6,316 nucleotides of DNA from contig MFVV01000043.1 in the NCBI GenBank assembly GCA_001786225.1, positions 1-6,316 on the forward strand, read 5' to 3'. Of the stretch, positions 1 through 4,138 are shown piece after piece. Numbering within the stretch: position 1 is the stretch's first letter; the number at the start of each line of letters is the position of its first letter. The stretch is from Candidatus Nomurabacteria bacterium RIFCSPLOWO2_12_FULL_46_14 (GTDB lineage Bacteria > Patescibacteriota > Minisyncoccia > Phycocordibacterales > UBA9973). The translations under genes were made by a program, and so were the position numbers. The notes beneath the pieces are model-generated. The model worked only from the letters and a program-made list of their open reading frames with translations, was not told the DNA's origin and searched no databases.

Positions 1-72
1 ACCTAATTTCAACTTAACATCTATTTACTATGAATGCAACCCAAAATAGGCGAAAAAACGAATTCTGAAACT

Positions 73-146
73 TGGCTGCGGGACTTGGAATCGAACCAAG
101 ATTTTCGCGTCCAGAGCGCGACGGCCTACCTTTAGCCGATCCCGCA
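73..146 (-). tRNA. tRNA-Gln (anticodon CTG), CCA encoded
   Basis: Read on the minus strand, the sequence folds into a full cloverleaf. The acceptor arm TGCGGGA (146-140) pairs with TCCCGCA (83-77). A short D arm GGC/GCC encloses a loop containing GG. The anticodon stem TCGCG/CGCGA encloses the loop CTCTGGA, which places CTG at positions 34-36 and so decodes CAG (Gln). The T arm CTTGG/CCAAG encloses TTCGATT. The discriminator base is G, as usual for tRNA-Gln, and CCA is encoded at 75-73. The tRNA looks intact, with no intron. Its 5' end lies 2 bases after the stop codon of the endonuclease gene on the same strand. I see no well-spaced promoter in between, so co-transcription with 5' processing by RNase P is a reasonable inference. 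Confidence 0.95.
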
Positions 147-148
147 AT

Positions 149-844
149 TTAATATTTTCGGAATTTAATTAAACGAATAAACCCAAACACCTCTTTTTTT
201 CTTGATAACTGAATCATATCCTTGCTTTTATGGGGATGAAACCCTATCCTAGAAACTAAATCAAAAACATTTTTCAACATAGAGATATTTCTATTTGAAA
301 ATTGAACTTTATATGTGCAAGTCGGTTTATGGATAGAATGACTTCCTTCCGCTTCATATAATCCCCGAAGATATCTTACTATATACTTTTTATTTGAAAT
401 AATCCAGCCAGGTATCGATATGTTCAAATTTCCTCGAGGGCTAAAAGGAATTCCAAGGCGATCACTAATATGTTTCTCGTATATGCGTATTCTTATACAA
501 TTTCCACCGGAATGAATATTTTTCGCGGGTTTTTTGCCGAATATTTTCTCTATTAATATTGAATATCGATTCACGAAACTTGGATTATTGGAATTTGAAA
601 AGATTGATAATTCTTCGGTCCTGGGGTATGCCCTGATATGTCCATCTCCTAAAACAACCCCAATAAGTTCTGCTAAGTCACCGTTATGTTTTAAAGGCAA
701 ATATTCTGACTTGATTTTTCCCTCCAATCTCATTTTCTCCCGCCATTCTCGAAAATTGTCAATTTTCTTCCGTTTCATGGTTTCGGAAATTTTTTTAACA
801 GATATATTGGTGTATCTAGTTTGACCTTTATTCCAGACTGACAT
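149..844 (-). CDS. LAGLIDADG homing endonuclease, monomeric two-motif type
   Basis: This 231-residue protein carries two LAGLIDADG motifs. The first is DLAELIGVVLGDGHI at residues 56-70, with metal-binding acid D67. The second is YLRGLYEAEGSH at 158-169, with acid E166. The roughly 100-residue spacing is normal for single-chain enzymes that cut long asymmetric DNA sites as pseudo-dimers. Residues 4-30 (WNKGQT...VKKISETMKRKK) resemble the NUMOD3-like DNA-binding segment found in homing endonucleases. It is followed by a basic helix at 30-46. Both acidic residues are present and there is no frameshift, so the gene looks active. It is visibly more AT-rich than the genes right of 2350, as expected for a mobile gene. 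The ATG at 844 lies 7 bases after an extended -10 box, which fixes the start. No intron or intein host surrounds it, so it appears freestanding. It ends 2 bases before tRNA-Gln. Confidence 0.88.
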   Translation of the reverse strand: MSVWNKGQTRYTNISVKKISETMKRKKIDNFREWREKMRLEGKIKSEYLPLKHNGDLAELIGVVLGDGHIRAYPRTEELSIFSNSNNPSFVNRYSILIEKIFGKKPAKNIHSGGNCIRIRIYEKHISDRLGIPFSPRGNLNISIPGWIISNKKYIVRYLRGLYEAEGSHSIHKPTCTYKVQFSNRNISMLKNVFDLVSRIGFHPHKSKDMIQLSRKKEVFGFIRLIKFRKY

Positions 845-851
845 AAAGATT

Positions 852-860
852 ATTATATCA
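852..860 (-). promoter_or_regulatory. Extended -10 promoter of the homing endonuclease gene
   Basis: On the minus strand the bases read TGA-TATAAT (860-852), an extended -10 box. Seven bases separate it from the ATG at 844, so the predicted transcription start falls on or next to the start codon and the mRNA would be leaderless. No convincing -35 hexamer is seen 16-18 bases upstream. Confidence 0.6.
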
Positions 861-932
861 TATTTCCTATCATTAGACGATCTGACAAACCATTATTCAG
901 CCCACCCTCAAGGTTTCGGTTTTTCAAGATTC

Positions 933-941
933 TGGTATACT
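933..941 (+). promoter_or_regulatory. Extended -10 promoter in front of the Nudix remnant
   Basis: TGG-TATACT is an extended -10 box with 7 bases between it and the ATG at 949. There is no clear -35. The geometry matches the promoters at 852-860 and 1591-1599 and implies a leaderless transcript. It is the only strong promoter visible upstream of the intact Nudix gene at 1106, so it may now serve that gene. Confidence 0.55.
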
Positions 942-948
942 CTCTAGT

Positions 949-1041
949 ATGCGTACTGTTGAGCGAAATATAGTTTCGGCATTAATCTTTTCCAAGGATG
1001 GAAAAATGTTAATGGGCATAAAAGATTATCAAGTTATTTAA
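949..1041 (+). pseudogene. Truncated N-terminal remnant of a Nudix hydrolase gene
   Basis: A 30-codon frame starts at the ATG downstream of the -10 box and ends at TAA 1039-1041. Its protein, with RNIVSALIFSKDGKMLMG in the middle, has the first beta strands typical of a MutT/Nudix fold. It aligns by eye with the N-terminus of the next gene (ILCPLTIMIKDEKILCGL). The Nudix box and all catalytic residues are missing. After the stop, 1048-1066 can be read as the expected G-V-F-x-D-C-W segment if single bases were lost after 1056 and after 1064. This suggests decay by indels, not clean deletion, but the match is short. The frame could still be translated as a small leader peptide, because its promoter and start look intact. 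That is inference. Confidence 0.6.
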
Positions 1042-1105
1042 TGAGTTGGGGTATTTGTGATTGCGGTATAGTTCACTTCGTGTCAGAAGGCCAGCCGATA
1101 ACTGC

Positions 1106-1564
1106 ATGGAAAAAGAATTAGAAAAAACCGGAGATGGAATTTTGTGTCCACTTACGATAATGATAAAGGACGAAAAAATTCTCTGCGGTTTAAGGAATTA
1201 CACCAGAAATGTGTACAAAGATATTTCTGCATGGACTCTGCCGGGCGGCAGGTCTAACTCCGGGGAAACTGTTGAGCAAGCTCTCCGGCGGGAAGTAGCG
1301 GAAGAGGTTGGCATAACGTATTTCGAAATTGCGGATTTTGTCGGTGAGAAACCGGGTATGAAGCCGAACACAATCGTGCTGGTATTCTTGTCCTTTACTG
1401 ACCAGGAGCCGAAGCTCTTAGAGCCTGATAAATTTTCGGGGTGGAAATGGGTGTCTATTTCTGAATATATCCACGACGAGAAATATGGTCTCTTAAACCC
1501 CGAAGTTCAGAAAATGATTATTGAATATTTAACCAAAAATGTAAGGGTTAAGGTAAGTACCTAG
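1106..1564 (+). CDS. Nudix hydrolase (MutT-like)
   Basis: This 152-residue protein has a complete Nudix box at residues 48-70. G48, E54 and the R62-E63-V64-x-E66-E67-x-G69-I70 core fit GX5EX7REUXEEXGU exactly, so the metal-binding glutamates are present. Such enzymes hydrolyse nucleoside diphosphates linked to another group, for example damaged nucleotides or nucleotide sugars. The substrate cannot be read from this sequence. The length is normal for the family, and residues 11-30 form the expected first strand pair. The frame can be extended upstream to a TTG at 1061, but those extra codons show no Nudix similarity, so ATG 1106 is preferred. No -10 box sits directly in front of it, and the only SD-like bases (AGAAGG, 1085-1090) are 15 bases away. 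The gene therefore probably depends on the promoter at 933-941. The stop codon TAG is inside a large inverted repeat. Confidence 0.88.
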   Translation: MEKELEKTGDGILCPLTIMIKDEKILCGLRNYTRNVYKDISAWTLPGGRSNSGETVEQALRREVAEEVGITYFEIADFVGEKPGMKPNTIVLVFLSFTDQEPKLLEPDKFSGWKWVSISEYIHDEKYGLLNPEVQKMIIEYLTKNVRVKVST

Positions 1565-1587
1565 GTACGTACCCACGTACGTACCTA
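1557..1587. repeat. Overlapping GTAC palindromes and 10-bp inverted repeat
   Basis: Several perfect palindromes overlap here: GTACCTAGGTAC (1557-1568), GGTACGTACC (1564-1573) and ACGTACGT (1575-1582). The whole also forms an inverted repeat, TAGGTACGTA (1562-1571) and TACGTACCTA (1578-1587), with a 6-base centre. It begins in the last codons of the Nudix gene, includes that gene's stop, and ends 7 bases before the next -10 box. It therefore spans about -49 to -19 of the hydrolase promoter and covers the place where a -35 would be. There is no T-run after it, so an operator or multi-dimer protein-binding site is more likely than a Rho-independent terminator. Confidence 0.6.
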
Positions 1588-1590
1588 TTC

Positions 1591-1599
1591 TGGTATAAT
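1591..1599 (+). promoter_or_regulatory. Extended -10 promoter of the serine hydrolase gene
   Basis: TGG-TATAAT is a consensus extended -10 box, followed by 6 bases and then ATG at 1606. The predicted transcription start is at or just before the start codon, so the mRNA would be leaderless. No -35 hexamer is recognisable. That zone is occupied by the GTAC palindrome cluster. Confidence 0.7.
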
Positions 1600-1605
1600 A
1601 ATTTT

Positions 1606-2184
1606 ATGACCAACTGCATCATCGTTCACGGATGTTCGGGGAGTAAAGAGTCCACTCTTGATTTTTCAGAAGGAACAGAAGTTCAACACTGGATTCCTTG
1701 GACACGGCAAAAGTTACGAGAGAATAGTATAAATACTCAAACCCCGCTAATGCCCGAACCCTGGGCGCCGGTGTATGAGAAATTCAGGCAAGAATTTAAA
1801 AAATATAAAGTTGATGAAAATACCGTTTTGGTCGGCCACAGTTGCGGTTGCGCCTTCCTCACTCGTTGGCTGGGAGAATCCAAACAAAAAATTAAAAAAC
1901 TTATTCTGGTCGCGCCGTGGAAAGTTAACACCAGGAATGAATCTTTTCGAGACGAATTTTACGCTTTCAATATTGATGAAACTATAAAATCCAGGGTGGG
2001 GGAGATAGTTATGTTCACTTCAGACAATGAACGTGAAGGCGGTCTAGAAAGTCTAAAAATTTATCATCAAGCTCTCGGTGGGAGGATTATAACACTACCG
2101 TCGCATGGCCATTACATTTTTGAAGATATGGGAACCCAAGAATTCTCAGAGTTACTGCAAGAGATTATAAATACAGAGGTTTAA
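1606..2184 (+). CDS. RBBP9/YdeN-family alpha/beta serine hydrolase
   Basis: This 192-residue protein has the small alpha/beta-hydrolase layout of the RBBP9/YdeN (Ser_hydrolase) family. The first strand and oxyanion loop are IIVHGCSGSKES (residues 5-16). The nucleophile elbow is GHSCG (77-81), with S79. The likely catalytic acid is D140 in FTSDN, and the likely histidine is H169 in SHGHY. A family-typical tryptophan-rich stretch (HWIPW, 28-32) follows the first loop. All three triad positions are present and the length is normal, so it should be an active cytoplasmic hydrolase. The substrate is unknown for most members. The start is fixed by the -10 box 6 bases upstream, and there is no Shine-Dalgarno sequence. 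The stop codon lies inside a perfect 17-base inverted repeat. Confidence 0.85.
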   Translation: MTNCIIVHGCSGSKESTLDFSEGTEVQHWIPWTRQKLRENSINTQTPLMPEPWAPVYEKFRQEFKKYKVDENTVLVGHSCGCAFLTRWLGESKQKIKKLILVAPWKVNTRNESFRDEFYAFNIDETIKSRVGEIVMFTSDNEREGGLESLKIYHQALGGRIITLPSHGHYIFEDMGTQEFSELLQEIINTEV

Positions 2185-2190
2185 CCTCTG
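2174..2190 (+). terminator. Hairpin over the hydrolase stop codon, possible weak terminator
   Basis: CAGAGGTTTAACCTCTG is a perfect inverted repeat with 8-base arms, and the TAA stop (2182-2184) sits in its centre. As RNA it would form a 7-bp stem with a 3-base loop. Only TTGG follows, so a classic U-tract is missing. A 3'-end stabilising hairpin is equally possible. Confidence 0.35.
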
Positions 2191-2220
2191 TTGGCATTAT
2201 CTAATTCCCGCCATTGTCTA

Positions 2221-2232
2221 ATTCGCGCGAAT
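2221..2232. repeat. 12-base palindrome ATTCGCGCGAAT
   Basis: A perfect 12-base palindrome lies in the gap between the hydrolase and the membrane-protein gene, and part of it (GCGAAT) repeats at 2235-2240. The short word TCTAATTC occurs just before it and again overlapping it. The role is unknown. It could be a protein-binding site or simply residue of intergenic repeats. Confidence 0.3.
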
Positions 2233-2244
2233 AAGCGAATAGTT

Positions 2245-2269
2245 ATTATTGAGGGTAGCCCTCGATAAT
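2245..2269. terminator. 11-bp hairpin, candidate terminator
   Basis: ATTATTGAGGG (2245-2255) and CCCTCGATAAT (2259-2269) pair over 11 bp, including one G-U pair, around a 3-base loop TAG. The GC core followed by A/T pairs and a short T-run (2269-2271) resembles a weak intrinsic terminator usable from either side. It is the best candidate to end the transcript of the hydrolase gene. Confidence 0.45.
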
Positions 2270-2318
2270 TTGGGCGGCGGCGGGGGGATTATTTTTGTTA
2301 TATAATCCGGCAGTATAG

Positions 2319-2332
2319 CCGATTTACATCGG
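2319..2332. promoter_or_regulatory. Candidate operator over the -35 of the SdpI-like gene
   Basis: CCGATTTACATCGG is an inverted repeat with 5-base arms and a 4-base centre. It contains the -35 hexamer TTTACA. Flanking AG and CT add two further pairs if one G is bulged. A second palindrome, CGCTAGCG (2336-2343), fills the spacer just before the -10. A repressor bound here would block RNA polymerase. The protein is unknown and this is inference from symmetry. Confidence 0.35.
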
Positions 2333-2351
2333 GCTCGCTAGCGGATATAAT
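2323..2351 (+). promoter_or_regulatory. Promoter TTTACA-N17-TATAAT of the SdpI-like operon
   Basis: The -35 hexamer TTTACA (2323-2328) and the perfect -10 TATAAT (2346-2351) are separated by the optimal 17 bases. Seven bases later comes ATG 2359, so transcription should begin on the start codon. An in-frame ATG at 2350 overlaps the -10 box itself and cannot be on an RNA made from this promoter. Another TATAAT at 2301-2306 has no -35 partner. Confidence 0.72.
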
Positions 2352-2358
2352 GTGTTGT

Positions 2359-3003
2359 ATGAGCACCAAAGTCACCAATATAGTTTTGTTGGTCGTGATT
2401 GTCATTTCTTTCGGCGCGGGGGTGGGGTTGTATCCCAGCTTGCCTGACCAGATGGCTTCGCATTGGAACGCGGCCGGAGCGGTAGACGACTATATGGGCA
2501 AGTTCTGGGGCACGTTTCTCTTGCCGACAATAATGCTCATGATGCTGGTTCTCTATTTCATCATCCCCAAAATCGACCCGCTCGGCAAAAATATCGGCGA
2601 CTTCCGTAAGTATTACAATTTGTTCTGGGTCTTTCTGTTTCTTTTTATGGCCTATGTTTTCAAATTAACTATTCTTTGGAATTTGGGCTGGCAATTTGAT
2701 TTTACTCTTTTGCTCATGCCGGCACTCGCGGTTCTATGGTTTTGTCTGGGCGTATTCCTCAAACGGGCCAAGCGCAACTGGTTCGTGGGTATCAGGACTC
2801 CTTGGACTCTTTCTAGTGATTTGGTATGGGACAAGACGCATCAGGTAGGCGGCAGGCTCTTCCAAGTCACAGCTCCTATTATCCTAATCAGCATCTGGTT
2901 TCAAGACAAGTTGTTTTACTTTTTATTCATTCCGGTCATGGCCACTATACTTTTTTGTGTTATTTATTCTTACATTCTTTACTGGAGAGAAAATAAATCA
3001 TGA
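2359..3003 (+). CDS. SdpI-like (DUF1648) multi-pass membrane protein
   Basis: This 214-residue integral membrane protein has about six hydrophobic segments, near residues 7-25, 49-70, 88-108, 114-134, 169-182 and 186-208. After the first helix comes a DUF1648-type motif, YPSLPDQMASHW...G (25-40). Before the last helices is the SdpI-family signature, with NWFVGIRTPWT (140-150) and VWDKTHQVGG (156-165). Bacillus SdpI protects cells from the SdpC toxin and helps signal to the SdpR repressor, but most family members have no assigned role. No toxin gene is visible here, so immunity should not be assumed. ATG 2359 is preferred over 2350 because of the promoter. The gene overlaps the next one by 4 bases (ATGA), indicating translational coupling. 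It may share a membrane or envelope role with that exported protein. Confidence 0.82.
   Translation: MSTKVTNIVLLVVIVISFGAGVGLYPSLPDQMASHWNAAGAVDDYMGKFWGTFLLPTIMLMMLVLYFIIPKIDPLGKNIGDFRKYYNLFWVFLFLFMAYVFKLTILWNLGWQFDFTLLLMPALAVLWFCLGVFLKRAKRNWFVGIRTPWTLSSDLVWDKTHQVGGRLFQVTAPIILISIWFQDKLFYFLFIPVMATILFCVIYSYILYWRENKS
2984..2989 (+). promoter_or_regulatory. Shine-Dalgarno sequence for the gene at 3000
   Basis: GGAGAG lies 10 bases before ATG 3000, inside the end of the upstream gene. It is the only convincing ribosome-binding site in the window. It fits a gene that must be started internally on a polycistronic RNA. Confidence 0.55.
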
Positions 3004-4121
3004 CGAAAAACGCACCCCTCCTAATCTTTATCGGCGTACTTATTTCTTTCTTCGCCCTCTTTTTAGCTTTCCCGAGAATTTTTGAAAGCGGGACATTTTA
3101 TAATGATGAAAATAAAACCGAAAGCGCTTTTTGGTCCGAGGAAACTCCACCTGTCTTTCCACCCTTGGATAAAGAAGCTTATGACAAGAAGCTTATTGAG
3201 CTTGCCAACAACCCCCCGCCTCCGCCGGAGATTCCGGCGGAGGCGGGACAAGCCCCCGGCGCCACTTCCCCCGCCAATATTCCGCCCCCCGTGCCAACTC
3301 CTCTCTGGCCTGCCCAAGCTGTTTATCCCAATGCTGGCGCCATTTTGCCTTTTCACAGGATTGTGGCTTATTACGGAAATTTATATTCAAAAAAGATGGG
3401 AGTCTTGGGGGAGTATCCCGAAGAAGAAATGCTAGGGAGGCTTAATACTGAAGTTGAGAAATGGCAGACGGCCGACCCGGAAACTCCAGTTATGCCCGCG
3501 CTTCACTACATAGCCGTGGTGGCCCAAGGGTCTGCCGGCGTCGACGGCAAGTACCGATTCCGTATGCCGGAGAGTGAGATTAATAAAGTGCTGGCTATGG
3601 CGACGAAGATAAACGCTCTGGTATTCTTAGACGTGCAAGTGGGTTTCAGCACTGTAGATATCGAGGTTCCTCTTCTTGAAAAATATTTAAAACTTCCCAA
3701 CGTACATTTTGGCATTGACCCCGAGTTCTCTATGAAAACCGGCATAAGACCCGGCAAAGTAGTCGGCACAGTGGACGCTACGGACATAAACTTCGCCGCG
3801 GAGTATCTGGCTAAGGTTGTCAGAGAAAATAATCTCACACCCAAGATTCTGGTGGTGCATCGCTATACCCAAAAAATGGTTACCAATTACCAGAACATCA
3901 CTCCTTTGCCCGAGGTGCAGATTGTGATGCACATGGATGGCTGGGGCGAGAAGGCTAAAAAAATAAATACCTATCGGCAGTTTATTTACTCGGAGCCGGT
4001 GCAGTTCGCTGGCTTCAAATTATTTTATAAAAATGATCTTTGGGAGAAGGGAACTTCTCTCCTGACTCCGGAGGAGCTTCTGAAACTCCGCCCCCGACCT
4101 ATTTACATTCAGTATCAATAA
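3000..4121 (+). CDS. Membrane-anchored or secreted conserved protein, function unknown
   Basis: This 373-residue protein has an uncleaved signal or anchor helix at residues 6-24 with a basic residue before it and no lipobox cysteine. A proline-rich linker spans about 49-105, including a PPPPP run at 72-76. A well-structured domain runs from about 117 to the end. The domain shows alternating strand-like and helical stretches: RIVAYYGN (120-127), ALVFLDVQVG (206-215), VHFGIDPEFSM (235-245), KILVVHRYTQ (282-291) and VQIVMHMDGWG (306-316). Acidic residues D211, D240, E242 and D313 sit at strand ends, as in TIM-barrel enzymes. I recognise this as a conserved uncharacterised bacterial protein but cannot name an activity. 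A carbohydrate-active or cell-wall role is only a guess from location. It is coupled to the membrane protein upstream. The linker DNA contains a long palindrome. Confidence 0.82.
   Translation: MTKNAPLLIFIGVLISFFALFLAFPRIFESGTFYNDENKTESAFWSEETPPVFPPLDKEAYDKKLIELANNPPPPPEIPAEAGQAPGATSPANIPPPVPTPLWPAQAVYPNAGAILPFHRIVAYYGNLYSKKMGVLGEYPEEEMLGRLNTEVEKWQTADPETPVMPALHYIAVVAQGSAGVDGKYRFRMPESEINKVLAMATKINALVFLDVQVGFSTVDIEVPLLEKYLKLPNVHFGIDPEFSMKTGIRPGKVVGTVDATDINFAAEYLAKVVRENNLTPKILVVHRYTQKMVTNYQNITPLPEVQIVMHMDGWGEKAKKINTYRQFIYSEPVQFAGFKLFYKNDLWEKGTSLLTPEELLKLRPRPIYIQYQ
3215..3247. repeat. 15-bp perfect GC-rich inverted repeat inside the coding region
   Basis: CCCGCCTCCGCCGGA (3215-3229) and its exact complement TCCGGCGGAGGCGGG (3233-3247) flank a 3-base loop GAT. 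The element is in frame and encodes the proline-rich piece ending PAEAG in the exported protein's linker, about residues 72-83. It resembles the short GC-rich palindromic repeats scattered through Parcubacteria genomes. Its position in a disordered linker suggests a tolerated insertion. The RNA hairpin would be very stable. Confidence 0.7.
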
Positions 4122-4129
4122 GGTATAAT
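4102..4129 (+). promoter_or_regulatory. Promoter TTTACA-N16-TATAAT of the AAA ATPase gene
   Basis: The -35 TTTACA (4102-4107) lies within the last codons of the exported-protein gene. It is 16 bases from TATAAT (4124-4129), which starts just after that gene's stop codon. ATG 4139 follows 9 bases after the box, leaving a leader of about two or three bases. No Shine-Dalgarno sequence is present. Confidence 0.65.
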
Positions 4130-4138
4130 AATAAAGAC

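Noticed and set aside
53..58. T-run on the minus strand after tRNA-Gln as a Rho-independent terminator
   Set aside because: There is no stem-loop directly before it other than the tRNA itself. It could help termination but cannot be supported as a terminator.
534..824. A 96-codon plus-strand open frame
   Set aside because: It is antisense to the endonuclease gene, which has both catalytic motifs and a promoter.
845..948. Regulatory or repeat element in the divergent region beyond the two promoters
   Set aside because: Only a 5-base AAACC/GGTTT complement at long distance was seen, which is not significant.
1061..1105. TTG start extending the Nudix protein by 15 residues
   Set aside because: The extra residues show no Nudix similarity, and part of the segment looks like decayed sequence of the upstream remnant. 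No promoter or SD fits the TTG.
2271..2287. G-rich tract as a G-quadruplex
   Set aside because: It does not contain four separated runs of three or more guanines. GGG and one run of six are present, with only GG runs between.
2301..2306. TATAAT as a main promoter for the SdpI-like gene
   Set aside because: It has no -35 partner or TGn and would give a leader without a Shine-Dalgarno sequence. The box at 2346-2351 with TTTACA is much better placed.
2359..3003. SdpI-like protein as immunity factor of a toxin system
   Set aside because: No SdpC-like or other toxin gene is present nearby, and the neighbouring exported protein is large and structured. Family membership alone does not show immunity function.
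3063..3844. Several open frames on the minus strand, and one on the plus strand, inside the exported-protein gene
   Set aside because: They are arginine-, serine- and proline-rich products of the GC-rich linker and the codon pattern of the real gene, and show no family similarity.
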